A stretch of DNA of 35,357 nt, from positions 32,501-67,857 of the forward strand of contig JADKGI010000020.1 of the NCBI GenBank assembly GCA_016722285.1, written 5' to 3'. Below are positions 8,660 to 19,284 of the stretch, in pieces. The stretch comes from Saprospiraceae bacterium (GTDB taxonomy: Bacteria > Bacteroidota > Bacteroidia > Chitinophagales > Saprospiraceae). The translations under genes and the position numbers were made by a program. How positions within the stretch are numbered: position 1 is the stretch's first letter; every line of letters starts with the position of its first letter. A model generated the notes under the pieces. The model was not told the origin of the DNA. It saw only the letters and a list, made by a program, of their open reading frames with translations, and did not search any database.

Positions 8660-11600
8660 ATGGGCTTTAATAAGTTTTTTGTTAAGAACTGGCAATTTAC
8701 CCTGGTAATTTTTATTGCCCTGATGGTATTGGGTGTTAATGCATTGCTCAATATGCCAAGAGGAGAAGATCCACCTTTTGGGGCACCTATATTCTCAATA
8801 GTAGTGGTTTATCCCGGGACTAATCCGGCAGACATGGAAAAGCTCATTGCAGACCCGATAGAAGAAGAATTGTACCAGCTAAGCGATGTTAAAAAATAAA
8901 AACAACTATCAACGACGGCCTAATAGTCATGCTGGTTGAGTTTAATTTTGGCGTGGATGTAGAAGCAAAAAATAATGATGTAATACGTGAAGTTAATAAA
9001 ATACGTCCTAGATTGCCGGAAGGAATTGTCCAGTTGGATATCAAAAAAGCATCAAGCAGTGATGTTGTCATTTTGCAAACCGCGCTTGTTTCAGACACTG
9101 CTTCAGTATCTCTAATGAAAAGCCTTGCTGAATCATTGGAGAAAAATGTGGAAAGGATAAAAGATATAAAATGGGTGGAAATACAGGCTGTACCTAAGAA
9201 GGAAGTTCGAATCGAATTAAACCTTGAGCTGATGGCTTCAATGAAACTTGGACTTAATCAGGTGCTTGCTCTTATTCAGGCTAACAATATCAATATACCT
9301 GGTGGCGATATAGATCTCGGGCAAAACAAATATAATATTAAAACCCGATCTCAATTTTTGGATTTAGATGATATTAAGAAAACAATCATACAGGTGAGTC
9401 CTTCCGGATCTTCGATTAAGCTCGATCAGATAGCTCAGGTTTATTATATGGACGAAGAATTTGACCATATAGCAAGACATAACGGGAAAAGAGCTGTTTG
9501 GATTAACATCGCCATGAAAGACAAGAAAAATATCATAGCTGTACGAAAACAAATAGAAGATGTTCTGATAAATTTCAAATCAAAGCTTCCTGGTGGGATA
9601 AAACTAGAAAATGCTTTTGATCAGGAAATAGGAGTCAGTCATCGTCTTTCAGGTCTGGGAAGAGATTTTAGCATAGCGATATTTCTGGTTTTGCTTACTT
9701 TGTTGCCCTTAGGGACCCGAGCATCATTTATTGTTATGATTTCTATCCCGTTGTCCCTAAGTATAGGCTTGTTTCTACTTGACCTTTTGGGATATACTCT
9801 TAATCAATTGAGTATCGTAGGTATGGTGATAGCATTAGGATTGCTGGTGGATGACTCCATTGTGGTGGTGGAGAATATAGAACGATATATGCGTAAAGGT
9901 ATCTCAGTAAAGGATGCTGCCATTTCTGCTACAAATCATATTGTTGTTGCGATTTTGGGTTGTACAGCTACTTTACTCTTAGCATTTTTACCATTGGCAA
10001 ATTTACCTGAGGGCTCCGGGGATTTTATCAGGCCACTTCCTATGGCTGTCATGCTAACCGTATTGGCATCACTGTTTGTATCTGTAACTATCATTCCATT
10101 TCTGGCATCCATTATACTTAAATCCCATGGTGAGGGTGCTGATGGAAATTTCTTTTATTATGCTTTTAAAAAATATATCAACCGACCATATCAGAGATTT
10201 TTAGTATGGTGTATGAAGCACCCTTCATGGACGTTAATAATGGCAGCGATTATTTTCTTTTCCTCATTATTACTTATTCCTCATCTTGGGTTCAGTTTAT
10301 TTCCCGAATCCGAAAAGCCCATACTTACGATTGATATTGAGACCGAACCGGGATCCAATTTGAGGCATACCGACCTCATCACCAGAAAGATAGAGAAAAC
10401 TTTACTTGTTCTGCCTGAAGTGGATCATATCAGCACTAATATTGGAAAAGGCAATCCCAGGATATACTATAACGAATTTCAGAAGCAAAATTCATCCAAC
10501 TTTGCACAATTGGTCGTATATCTGAATGAAAAAGCTAAAGTGCCGGAAATCGTAGCTTTTGCTGAAAAAACCAGAAAGGCGCTTTATGGTGTTCCAGGTG
10601 TCAAAATTGAAGTCAAAAGATTTCAGCAAGGCCCGCCTATCTCAGCACCGGTAGAGATGAGAATATTGGGCAGCAACCTGGACACTTTGGAAGTGCTTGG
10701 TGGCGAAGTAGAAACCTTGATTAAGGACAGAAAAGGGACCATGTATGTGCGCAATGATCTCAAATATATAAAATCAGACATCATCGTAGAAGTGGATAAG
10801 AACAAAGCCGGCCAATTTGGGTTGACAGGTGCGGAAATTGCTAAAACAGTAAGACTTTCCATTGCAGGGATCAACATTGGAGAAATAAGTAACGATGAAG
10901 GCGAAGAATTTAAATTGAATGTCACCCTAGCCCAAAATTCGGACAATGCATTGGAGATATTTGATAATATATATGTTACATCATTAAGTGGTAGCCTTGT
11001 ACCTTTGAAAAGCGTAGCAGACATTTCTTTAAGGCCATCACCCTCGATTATAAGACACTACAACAAAGAAAGATATGCCTTAGTAAGTTGTTTCAGTGAA
11101 AATGGTGTTAACATTAACCAACTTACCAATGACATAATTCAGGATATTGATGCTAATCTGGTGCTTCCCGAAGGGTACCGGGTAGTTGCAGCCGGGGAGC
11201 GTGAGTCCAGAGAAGAATCGTTTGGTGGTCTTGGCACGATAATTTTTCTTACCCTTTTTGGATTATTGGCTATCTTAATTCTGGAATTCAGAACATTTAA
11301 GTCAACAGTTATTGTACTGAGTGTAGTCCCGATGGGTATTATAGGTGCATTATTGGCTTTGTATATTACCAATGAAACTTTGTCATTTGTCGCTACTGTG
11401 GGTATAATAGCTTTGATGGGAATAGAAATTAAAAATTCTATTCTTTTAGTGGATTATACAAATGGTTTAAGGGAGAAAGGAATGAATCTTTATGATGCTG
11501 TGATGGATGGGGCAGAAACGCGTTTTCTTCCTATATTGCTAACTTCTCTCACGGCCATAGGAGGTCTGACACCTCTTGTACTTGAAAACTCTCCTTTGAT

Positions 11601-11721
11601 AAGTCCATTAGCGATCGTGCTAATAGGAGGACTGATCAGCTCTACCCTGCTTAGCCGGCTGGTGACTCCCGTATTATATAAACTGATACCTCCCAAAGTA
11701 GATGTGGAAAATGAAAGTTGA
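8660..11721 (+). CDS. RND family efflux pump permease, frameshifted near the 5' end
   Basis: An AcrB/CusA-type inner-membrane proton-driven pump, about 1020 residues after repair. The first fragment (79 residues) has TM1 (FTLVIFIALMVLGVNALLNM) and the PGTNPADMEKLIADPIEEEL porter start. It stops at 8896-8898, after an A-run (8890-8895) that is one A too short. With one more A the protein continues (DVKKIKTTINDGLIVMLVEF) into the second fragment. TM2-6 (about residues 330-480) carry the proton-relay motif GLLVDDSIVVVENIER. The second porter half and TM8-12 (IIALMGIEIKNSILLVDY) follow. The transported substrate is unknown. It ends 6 bp from the convergent Nudix gene. The indel is probably a sequencing error. 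Confidence 0.9.
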
Positions 11722-11727
11722 ATGAGT

Positions 11728-12360
11728 TTAATTATCCAGCTCCCTTAATATTTGTTCCAGTTCGCTGATCATCATGGCAGTTGCTCCCCACAACTTATGA
11801 CCATTGACATCATAAAAGGGAGTGTTGGGCAGTGTTATATCTCGAACTTGTATGTCTGAAGTACTTTTGTTTTTTACTTTTGTAAAGTGCATAACCGGAA
11901 TCTCAATGATATTGCTGACTTCAGATTTCTGAGGCTGAAAATCAGGATATTCAGAAGTAAATCCGAAGAAAGGATGAACCAGGAAATTACTAACATATAC
12001 AAATAGTGGAGTAAGACTTCCTAAAATTCCTATATCTTCAGGTGGCACACCTATCTCTTCATAAGTCTCTCTTAATGCACAATCTTCAAATGAATAATCG
12101 TTTTCGTCAAATTTTCCTCCAGGAAAGCTTATCTGACCGGCATGCTTATCTTCCGGGTGGCTGGCAGCCCGTTCTATCAGGCTGATATGCCATTCATTAT
12201 CTTTTGGGAAAAGCAATACAAGCACGCAAGCTGTTTTGTAATCCTGTGTCAATATACGGTATTGTTCACTTCCGGCAGGTGCCATAAGGTTTTGAAAATC
12301 TTCACCTGGAAGATCCTTATACAGTCTTTTCTCAAGATTTTGGATAAATTTTACATCCAT
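11728..12360 (-). CDS. Nudix hydrolase of the CoA pyrophosphatase type
   Basis: A 210-residue Nudix enzyme, likely splitting CoA or acyl-CoA into 4'-phosphopantetheine and 3',5'-ADP. The Nudix box spans about residues 80-105 (FPGGKFDENDYSFEDCALRE, then TYEEIG), with metal-binding Glu in REtxEEIG. The ERAASHPEDKHAGQISFPGG stretch before it matches the subfamily signature (UPF0035, NudL/YeaB-like). The frame is intact and the ATG is at 12360. It is the last gene in a minus-strand row with hemD (41 bp upstream), possibly co-transcribed. CoA preference is inferred from the signature. Confidence 0.88.
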   Translation of the reverse strand: MDVKFIQNLEKRLYKDLPGEDFQNLMAPAGSEQYRILTQDYKTACVLVLLFPKDNEWHISLIERAASHPEDKHAGQISFPGGKFDENDYSFEDCALRETYEEIGVPPEDIGILGSLTPLFVYVSNFLVHPFFGFTSEYPDFQPQKSEVSNIIEIPVMHFTKVKNKSTSDIQVRDITLPNTPFYDVNGHKLWGATAMMISELEQILRELDN

Positions 12361-12401
12361 AATATAATGAATGTCAAACTATTATATTCCACGAGATAAT
12401 G

Positions 12402-13202
12402 TTATAGAGTTTCATTGGCTTTTACAATATAATTTTCCAATGCTTTTGTCATAGAAGGGGCTTCAGAAGTCGGAGCCTTAATATTTACGAAAAGCCCTTT
12501 GTCTTCAGCGGCTTTGGTTGTGAGGTTTCCGAACACTGCAATTCGGGTATTATTTTGTTTGAAGTCCGGAAAATTATCAAAAAGAGACTCAATACCCTGT
12601 GGACTAAAGAATGCAAGAATATCATAATACACATCACTCAGATCTGATAAATCTGCAGATATAGTCTTGTACATGACTGTTTCAGTGTGATCGATACCCA
12701 ATTTTTCCACATAATTCACAATTTCAGTAGAACCCAAATTGGAGCATGGCAAAAGAAATTTTTCATTTCGATACTTATTAAAATAGTGAGCCAGATCTTC
12801 TGCGACACGTTTTCCAACAAAAACTTTGCGTTTTCGGTATAATATGAATTTCTGTAAATAATTGGCAATAGCTTCTGTCAGGCAGAAGTATCGGGTATCA
12901 GCAGAGATTCTGGACCTTGTTTCTTCTGCAAGTCTGAAGAAATTGTCAATAGCGCCTTTGCTGCTAAAAATGACACAAGGAAATTCTCCCAAATTTATTC
13001 TGTTCTTTCTAAATTCTTTTTCAGAGACTGGTGCTACTACGATGAATGGTCTCCAGTCAATTTTCAGATTCCATTTTATCTCCAATTCATAGTATGGAGA
13101 TTTGTCTTCGGGTCTTGGTTGGGATATAAGGAGAGATTTTACAGGGAGATACTTTTCGATATATTGAGCTTCGATCCGGGACGCTGAACTTTTACTTGCC
13201 AT
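12402..13202 (-). CDS. hemD: Uroporphyrinogen-III synthase
   Basis: About 266 residues from the ATG at 13202; a longer TTG start at 13211 adds only three residues and is less likely. HemD closes and rearranges hydroxymethylbilane to uroporphyrinogen III in haem and cobalamin synthesis. Low sequence conservation is normal for this family. Recognisable features are the segment PCVIFSSKGAIDNFF (about 78-92), LLPCSNLGSTEIVNYVEKLG in the second lobe, and YDILAFFSPQGIESLF. Its neighbour DUF4271 is a frequent partner of hemD in Bacteroidota, which supports the call. The product feeds the haem used by cytochromes such as the one at 1591. Confidence 0.85.
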   Translation of the reverse strand: MASKSSASRIEAQYIEKYLPVKSLLISQPRPEDKSPYYELEIKWNLKIDWRPFIVVAPVSEKEFRKNRINLGEFPCVIFSSKGAIDNFFRLAEETRSRISADTRYFCLTEAIANYLQKFILYRKRKVFVGKRVAEDLAHYFNKYRNEKFLLPCSNLGSTEIVNYVEKLGIDHTETVMYKTISADLSDLSDVYYDILAFFSPQGIESLFDNFPDFKQNNTRIAVFGNLTTKAAEDKGLFVNIKAPTSEAPSMTKALENYIVKANETL

Positions 13203-13308
13203 TGACTCCAAATAAGTTTATAAAAAGAGTATAGTTACAAAATTTGAACCTCTTCTTTCCGACATACAAGTCAGATTTATGAAATTCAACTTTACAAACA
13301 TCAAGAAA

Positions 13309-14289
13309 TTATTTAACCATGTTCATCACTGTTTTCAACAGTATAATGACTGGTGCAATTTCGAAGGCACAAAGGTATATAATTATTTGGAATAATCGGG
13401 TACCAAAATATTCAGAAACAATAAAAAATCCTCTTATCGTTCTCAGGAATAGTATAATTCCTAGAAATATCAATGATATCCATAATATATAAATCTTAAA
13501 GTTTTCAGGGCCAAAGGCAAGAAAAAAATTAATTGGCAATAACACCAGACCCACAAAATGATTAAAAATCATAATTGTAAAACTGAAAAGGTCTGCATTT
13601 TTTGTCACTGGGAATATTCTGCCTATCAGAAACAATCCTATATGTCTCATCATATATATAAATAAAATAATACCCAGGATAATGAGGTAAGTTATGATAC
13701 CTGTCGGGCCATCAAATCTTAGAGAAATGAGATATATAAAAGAGGAAATGTTGATAAAAAATATCAGGTATAATAAATAAATAAATGAAGATGGTTTGAT
13801 GGTTTCTTCCCGATGAAACAGCTTCAGCATATTTTCATTGACCAAAGATTTGGATATTAAACCGAGGGCTTTACGGTTAGAATTTATTACTAAAGCAAGT
13901 ACTGCACAACTCAGGAGCAAGAAAAAGAAAAGGAAGCGGGAAGAACCTTTTGTACTTTCAGAAATAGTCTTTAAGTCTTCAGTTTTTTTTGAAATGGAAG
14001 ACTTTCGTACCGGGAGATGATCAACATCAAAGGGATTTGCAGTGCCAACATTTATTTTGTCCGTTTTTACATTACGTGTCAAAGAATCAGCAGAAGTATT
14101 TAAAGTGTCTGTTGGACTAATGGACCTGACGTCCTCAATAGTCGAAGAACTTGCTGAATTTTGATCAGTGAGTCTGGGCTTTACTTCAAATGGATTGGGC
14201 TTAGTTTGAGCCTGAACAAATATGACACATACCAGAAATATTGACACTGGCAGTAAAATCCGACCTTGATATTTTGAAAATATTTTCAT
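13309..14289 (-). CDS. DUF4271 membrane protein
   Basis: A 326-residue membrane protein of unknown function. The N-terminus is hydrophobic with a signal-like end (VIFVQAQ), followed by a Ser/Thr/Pro-rich low-complexity extracytoplasmic stretch (about 28-115). Then come about seven hydrophobic segments (for example FLFFFLLLSCAVLALVI, PSSFIYLLYLIFFINISSFI, GIITYLIILGIILFIYMM, FSFTIMIFNHFVGLVLL). The domain is typical of Bacteroidota and often sits beside hemD, as here (106 bp apart). Its function is not established. It has a good promoter 8 bp upstream, described separately. Confidence 0.8.
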   Translation of the reverse strand: MKIFSKYQGRILLPVSIFLVCVIFVQAQTKPNPFEVKPRLTDQNSASSSTIEDVRSISPTDTLNTSADSLTRNVKTDKINVGTANPFDVDHLPVRKSSISKKTEDLKTISESTKGSSRFLFFFLLLSCAVLALVINSNRKALGLISKSLVNENMLKLFHREETIKPSSFIYLLYLIFFINISSFIYLISLRFDGPTGIITYLIILGIILFIYMMRHIGLFLIGRIFPVTKNADLFSFTIMIFNHFVGLVLLPINFFLAFGPENFKIYILWISLIFLGIILFLRTIRGFFIVSEYFGTRLFQIIIYLCAFEIAPVIILLKTVMNMVK

Positions 14290-14296
14290 AAAAGCC

Positions 14297-14327
14297 CAAA
14301 TTTATGAATTAATGGAGTATTAAACAA
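14297..14327 (-). promoter_or_regulatory. Promoter of the DUF4271-hemD-Nudix row
   Basis: On the minus strand, TTG (14325-14327) is followed after 20 nt by TAAATTTG (14297-14304), a near-ideal Bacteroidota promoter. Transcription would start about 14290-14293, leaving 1-4 nt before the ATG at 14289, so the message would be nearly leaderless. Confidence 0.65.
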
Positions 14328-14344
14328 TTTTGCTTATAACTTCT

Positions 14345-14352
14345 TATCTTTG
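14345..14352 (+). promoter_or_regulatory. Candidate -7 box for the histidine kinase operon
   Basis: TATCTTTG fits TAnnTTTG and lies 18 nt before the ATG at 14371. The nearest TTG (14330-14332) is only 12 nt upstream, too close for a standard -33, so support comes from the -7 box alone. Confidence 0.4.
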
Positions 14353-14370
14353 AGCGCAATAATACTTTGA

Positions 14371-15643
14371 ATGCCAAATTCTCTCATCAGAAGACTTATA
14401 ATACTTGGAGGGTTATCCATTATACTAATCATTTTTGTTCAGTCCTATTGGCTGATGAAAACCTGGGATATAAAAGACAAGGAATTTGACCAGACGGTAA
14501 ATATTGTTTTGCGTAATGTGGCAGAAAGAATGTCAAAATTTAATAAAACTGTATTACCAAAATCAAACCTGGTTCAGAGAAGATCATCCAATTATTATGC
14601 AGTAAATATTAATAGTGGAATTGATGCAGGATTATTGGAACAATACCTTCTTCAGGAAATGTCCAAGCAATCCTTAAACATTGATTTTGAGTATGCAGTG
14701 TACGACTGTTCCACAGATGAGCTTGTTTATGGCAATTATTGCCCGGCAGACTTTAAAGATGAGTCCAAAATTAAAAAAAATAAAAATCTCCCCAAGTTCA
14801 ATAATCTGACATATTACTTTGTGGTTCGGTATCCGCAGCGCGAGAGTTTCCTCCTGGCAAATAGAAATATGTCCCTGACACTGACTCTGCTTTCGGCATT
14901 GGCCATCATTTTTTCTGTATAGTATGTGGATTATTTTAGAGCAAAAAAGGTTGTCCGAGTTGCAAAAAGATTTTATAAATAATATGACCCATGAATTTAA
15001 AACTCCCATATCGTCCATAAAGATAGCGGCAGATTTTCTTGCCAATGATGCCAGTTTGAAAAATAATGAACGACTCAATAGATATGCCCAAATTATAAGA
15101 GAACAAAATCAACGACTTAATAATCAGGTAGAGAAAGTGCTCAATGTCGCTCGACTCGAGAATGACAGCATCAAACTCAAGCGGGAAATATTTGAAATTA
15201 ATCAAACACTTAGTGAAATAATAAAAAATGAATCACTAAAATTAAAGCAGGGAAATATTTCATTTATACCAACGGCTGAAAAAATATATATCTATGCCGA
15301 CAAACTACATTTTGTGAATGTAGTGGCAAATATCATCGATAATGGAGTCAAATACAGCACGGCCGAACCTGTAATAGAAATATTTTTAAACGATGGACAA
15401 AAAGAAGTGTTATTACATATCAAAGATCATGGTATCGGCATAGACAAAGAAAATCAGAAGAAGTTATTTGACAAATTTTACAGAGTATCCACCGGCAATG
15501 TGCACAATGTAAAAGGATTTGGACTAGGCTTGTTTTATGTAAAAAATATTTGTCTGGCACATGGTTGGGCTATTCAGGTGCAATCTGAACCGGGACAAGG
15601 TGCTGAGTTTATTATTAGTATATCAAAATACAAAGAAGTATGA
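14371..15643 (+). CDS. Membrane sensor histidine kinase, frameshifted
   Basis: Sensor of a two-component system, about 423 residues after repair. TM1 lies near residues 8-28 (LIILGGLSIILIIFVQSYWL), followed by a periplasmic sensor of about 145 residues and TM2 near 173-190. The frame breaks at the T-run 14909-14914, one T too long. With one fewer T the protein continues (WIILEQKRLSELQKDFINNM) into the HisKA domain with phospho-acceptor His207 in MTHEFKTP. The HATPase domain has N-box NIIDNGVKYS, G1 DHGIGID, F-box FDKFYRV and G2 GFGLGLFYVK. Its stop overlaps the response-regulator start by 4 bp (ATGA), so the two are co-translated. The stimulus is unknown. Confidence 0.9.
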
Positions 15644-16335
15644 ACGAAAAATCAAGAATTCTGTATGTAGAGGACGATGAAACCTTAAGTTTTGTCACGA
15701 TGGATAATCTTGAACTCCATGGGTATAAGGTTGACCATTGCCTTGATGGTGAGAGTGCCATAGATGCGTTTTTTAAAGAATCATATGACCTGTGTATTCT
15801 GGATGTGATGTTGCCCAAAATGGATGGCTTTGCTGTTGCGGAGAAGATCAGAGCCACTGATCCGAATGTTCCTATTTTGTTTCTGACAGCAAAATCCATG
15901 AAAGAAGACAGGATTTTTGGCCTTAAACTGGGAGCGGATGATTATATAACCAAACCATTCAGTATCGAAGAACTGATACTGAAAATCGAAGTTTTCCTTC
16001 GCCGCAAATATGTTTCCGTTTCTATAAACGACCAGTATAAGGTTGGAAAATATAATTTTGATTATCGCAATCTTGTACTTTCTCTGGATGGAGATGATAG
16101 AAACCTGACACAAAAAGAAGCGGACCTGTTGAAAATGCTGCTTGACCATAAAAACAATGTTGTCAAAAGGAGCCTTATTCTGGAGAAACTCTGGGGTGAA
16201 GATGACTATTTCCTCGGAAGAAGTATGGATGTTTTTATCAGCAGGTTGCGAAAATATCTCTCAGGAGATAGTAACATAAAACTTGATAATATACATGGAG
16301 TGGGATTCAAATTAGTCATCGATATTCAGTCATAG
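15640..16335 (+). CDS. OmpR/PhoB family response regulator
   Basis: A 231-residue two-domain regulator. The receiver domain (1-120) has acidic pocket Glu11/Asp12/Asp13, phospho-acceptor Asp55 (LCILDVMLPKMDGF), Thr83 and Lys105 (YITKPF). The C-terminal winged-helix Trans_reg_C domain (about 130-228) has LTQKEADLLKMLL, RSLILEKLWG and RSMDVFISRLRKYL, with a terminal hairpin IHGVGFKL. It partners the kinase immediately upstream. Target genes cannot be read from the sequence, but the neighbouring SLBB export gene is convergent, not in the operon. Confidence 0.95.
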   Translation: MNEKSRILYVEDDETLSFVTMDNLELHGYKVDHCLDGESAIDAFFKESYDLCILDVMLPKMDGFAVAEKIRATDPNVPILFLTAKSMKEDRIFGLKLGADDYITKPFSIEELILKIEVFLRRKYVSVSINDQYKVGKYNFDYRNLVLSLDGDDRNLTQKEADLLKMLLDHKNNVVKRSLILEKLWGEDDYFLGRSMDVFISRLRKYLSGDSNIKLDNIHGVGFKLVIDIQS

Positions 16336-16398
16336 AAGCATTTTGATGGTCAGGGTTGTTTTGAAATTGAAAATGATACTTTGATTTTCAAATCTCAC

Positions 16399-19182
16399 TC
16401 AATTCACATTCTGAATCAACAATATTAAAGAAAGAATCGCTGTAGCCTGTGCAATAGAATTGGCTAGTATATCTCCCCATTTTACATTTTCTTTCTCACC
16501 TGATTTTTCATCTTTGATTTTTACATCTTTGTATCCTACTTTGATTTCAGCACCTGGACCAACCTTAGGATAGGATTTAAAAAATAAAAATTGCTTTGCT
16601 TTGGTCACTTTTCCTGAAGCGTCTATGACTGATATTTTTCTAGATGAGGCATCCTTTGATAGACCACCGGCATACTCATCAATGTAATATATTGCAGATT
16701 TACCACTTCGATATGGTGCCTGCACTTTGCCTTGCTGCAAAATACGATCCGGGTATAGTTCAAATGCTTTTGTAGCACCTGTAATACTGACAATATTATT
16801 AATTTTGGGTATATTGATCTCATCTCCTTCCTGCAGGATAATATTTTCAAATGAATTGGGATTGCTTATCGCTTTTTCAAGGTCAATGATTATATATCCA
16901 ACATTTTCTTTACTTCTGGCCAGGGTTGCTCCTTTTAAAAAGGCTTCATTGGTTACCCCACCAGCATCATTTATGACAGAGGCCAATTTCGTATTATCAG
17001 CCATCAGGGCATAAGTACCGGGATACTTTACTTCTCCATGTATAAATATATTGCGGAGTAATTCAAATTCAGGTGCTGTACGGACAAAAATCTGATCAAA
17101 AGGTCTTAATTCAAATTTGTTTTCGCCTGATTTTAAATTGTAGTTTTCATCAACCTTCAGATTGGCAACTAAAACACGGGTTGCTTTTTCATTTTCGAAC
17201 ACAAGTCTGTACACATCAACTCTGTCATTTGAAGCTTCTCTCCTGAATCCTCCAGCCAGAAGTAAAATATCTTTCAGGTTTAAGGTGGGATTATACAAAA
17301 ATTCTCCGGGATTTCGAACAGCCCCCGCTACCCTTATAAATGATTCGTCTGCAAAGTTATTTCGGGAATATACTATGAGCTTGTCCCCGGGTTGCAAAGA
17401 GATATTTGCTGCTGAAACCGGGTCTGATATGGCATTTTTTAGATTTACTGAAATATATTCCTGGGTTTTAGCATCCTTTACCTTGCTTCTGAATATATAA
17501 GCAAAATCTATGATAGCATCATCGGTAAGACCTCCTGCAAAAAATATGGCGTCTGAAACCTTTAGATTCTTATCCATATCCAGCGTTATTTCTATTGGAT
17601 TTCTGACAGCTCCTTCGACATTCATTTTGTATGTTTCGGCAAATGAAGCTTTTGATGAAATAATTAATTCATCCCCTTTTCTCAATAAATAATTGTCATT
17701 ACTTCCGGGATTGCTTAAAATATTATTGATGTTTATAATTTCATATCTGACTGTCTTATTATCGTCATTAAATCGTTTCAGATAAGCAATAGAAGTTATG
17801 GCATTATCCAGTAGGATGGCTTTTTTGAGCAGATCTGAAATTTTCTCATTATTGCTCATAGCATATTTGCCCGGATTCTCAATGGCACCACTTATAGTCA
17901 CTTCATTCTTGATGTTTTCATTGATTATACCTACATCTATGATATCTCCATTCAATAATTTGAAATTGCGACCTGATCTTTCCAATTCAGTATAATTGAC
18001 GTCAATAATGCGAACAGAATCATTTTCTATCCTTTTTATTTGAATATTGCCTTTCAAAGCATTGGCTTTCAACCCACCTGCAAAAGAGATCAATTCATTA
18101 AGCTGTTCATTATCCAACAGCTCATACTTAAAAGGCCTGTTTACTGCCCCAGTTATAGTCACCAGATTTTGTGCGACTGGTACATTGAGATAATCATTTT
18201 CAGCCAGATAGAATTCCTGGCTTATGATGGGATTTTGAAGATATTTATACACATCAATATTAACAGGCTTTTTTCCGGACCGGAGAAGTTGAATTTTTCT
18301 TACACTACCTATATCATTTGGTCCTCCTGCCGCTATCAGAGCATTAAAAGCCGTGTTTACAGCAGAAATATTGAATGTTCCGTTGTTAAATACTTCGCCG
18401 ACAATATTAACATTCAATGTTCTGGCAGTAGTTACTGTCAGCTCAAAATTTTCTTTATTGAAAAAATAGTAATTTCTAAGCCTTGAAGCCATCAGCTGTT
18501 CTGCAGCTTCTACTGTTAACCCGCCAATATAATATCTGGGCAAATTTGATGGTTGGATATACCCGTCTTTCTGTATTTCAAGAGCGAAATTTTCCTGTGT
18601 AGGTCCCCAGATTGATATAGCAACCTTGTCACCGGGACCTAGTACATATGCTTTAGTTGGTTTTGCATCTTCCGCAGTTCTGAAAAGTTTCAATGATTTA
18701 TCCCTGAATATTTGTTGACCATAGGTTGTTGCTAAAGGTTGTTTTTCCTTAGCTACTTCCTGTAGCTTTTCAGAGACGGCTTCTTCTATGGTTGCACCAT
18801 CTTTGACTGCCTTTTGAATGTCCTTTGTTTGATTGAGTATTTTATCTTTTTCATCGACAGACCTTGTGTCATTTATTTTTGATTGTGGTTGGGTGACAGG
18901 AGTCTGGGTCGTAGTTCCGGGATTATTTTTACTGCTTTTTTCTGCATCAAGGATCGCCATTACTTCTTCAGCCGCTTTTTTTGCTCTTGCTACATCTACC
19001 GGATTATTTGGATCTATATTTTTGGGATTTACTCCTTTTTTAATCATTTCCTGCTCAAAGCGAACAGCATCATACCCTCGTTTTTCCAGTTCAGCACGTG
19101 CAGCGGCTTCATTAAGTGTTTGCGAATAACTATTCACACTCAACAGACTTAGGGTTAGAAACAGTAATATTTTATAAATCAT
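16399..19182 (-). CDS. Large SLBB-repeat polysaccharide export protein
   Basis: A 927-residue outer-membrane-associated protein. A signal peptide covers 1-20 (YSQ). An unusual N-terminal extension (about 21-170) is charged and Ala/Lys-rich, with no recognised domain. Residues about 178-260 form the Poly_export (Wza-type) domain (YVLGPGDKVAISIWG, YIGGLTVEAAEQLMASRL). At least five or six SLBB beta-grasp repeats follow (for example GAIENPGKYAM, GAVRNPIEITL, GAVRNPGEFLY, HGEVKYPGTYAL). A C-terminal hydrophobic segment (AQATAILSLILLIQNV) ends the protein. Wza has only two SLBB repeats, so this is the long form seen in Bacteroidota. It probably forms the outer-membrane passage for the surface polysaccharide encoded elsewhere, including the locus at 29-35 kb; that link is inference. 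Confidence 0.88.
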   Translation of the reverse strand: MIYKILLFLTLSLLSVNSYSQTLNEAAARAELEKRGYDAVRFEQEMIKKGVNPKNIDPNNPVDVARAKKAAEEVMAILDAEKSSKNNPGTTTQTPVTQPQSKINDTRSVDEKDKILNQTKDIQKAVKDGATIEEAVSEKLQEVAKEKQPLATTYGQQIFRDKSLKLFRTAEDAKPTKAYVLGPGDKVAISIWGPTQENFALEIQKDGYIQPSNLPRYYIGGLTVEAAEQLMASRLRNYYFFNKENFELTVTTARTLNVNIVGEVFNNGTFNISAVNTAFNALIAAGGPNDIGSVRKIQLLRSGKKPVNIDVYKYLQNPIISQEFYLAENDYLNVPVAQNLVTITGAVNRPFKYELLDNEQLNELISFAGGLKANALKGNIQIKRIENDSVRIIDVNYTELERSGRNFKLLNGDIIDVGIINENIKNEVTISGAIENPGKYAMSNNEKISDLLKKAILLDNAITSIAYLKRFNDDNKTVRYEIININNILSNPGSNDNYLLRKGDELIISSKASFAETYKMNVEGAVRNPIEITLDMDKNLKVSDAIFFAGGLTDDAIIDFAYIFRSKVKDAKTQEYISVNLKNAISDPVSAANISLQPGDKLIVYSRNNFADESFIRVAGAVRNPGEFLYNPTLNLKDILLLAGGFRREASNDRVDVYRLVFENEKATRVLVANLKVDENYNLKSGENKFELRPFDQIFVRTAPEFELLRNIFIHGEVKYPGTYALMADNTKLASVINDAGGVTNEAFLKGATLARSKENVGYIIIDLEKAISNPNSFENIILQEGDEINIPKINNIVSITGATKAFELYPDRILQQGKVQAPYRSGKSAIYYIDEYAGGLSKDASSRKISVIDASGKVTKAKQFLFFKSYPKVGPGAEIKVGYKDVKIKDEKSGEKENVKWGDILANSIAQATAILSLILLIQNVN

Positions 19183-19284
19183 TTTTTAAAAGTTGTGTTA
19201 TCATATTAGTCTCTTTGTTGGTTTGTCTGGTAGGGTAAATACTTTTTATCAACAAATCCAACAGCAGAATATATATACAAAATT

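Noticed and set aside
16367..16391. Inverted repeat TTGAAAAT/ATTTTCAA between the convergent response regulator and SLBB genes
   Set aside because: AT-only 8-bp stem with no T-run; might contribute to termination but is not convincing.
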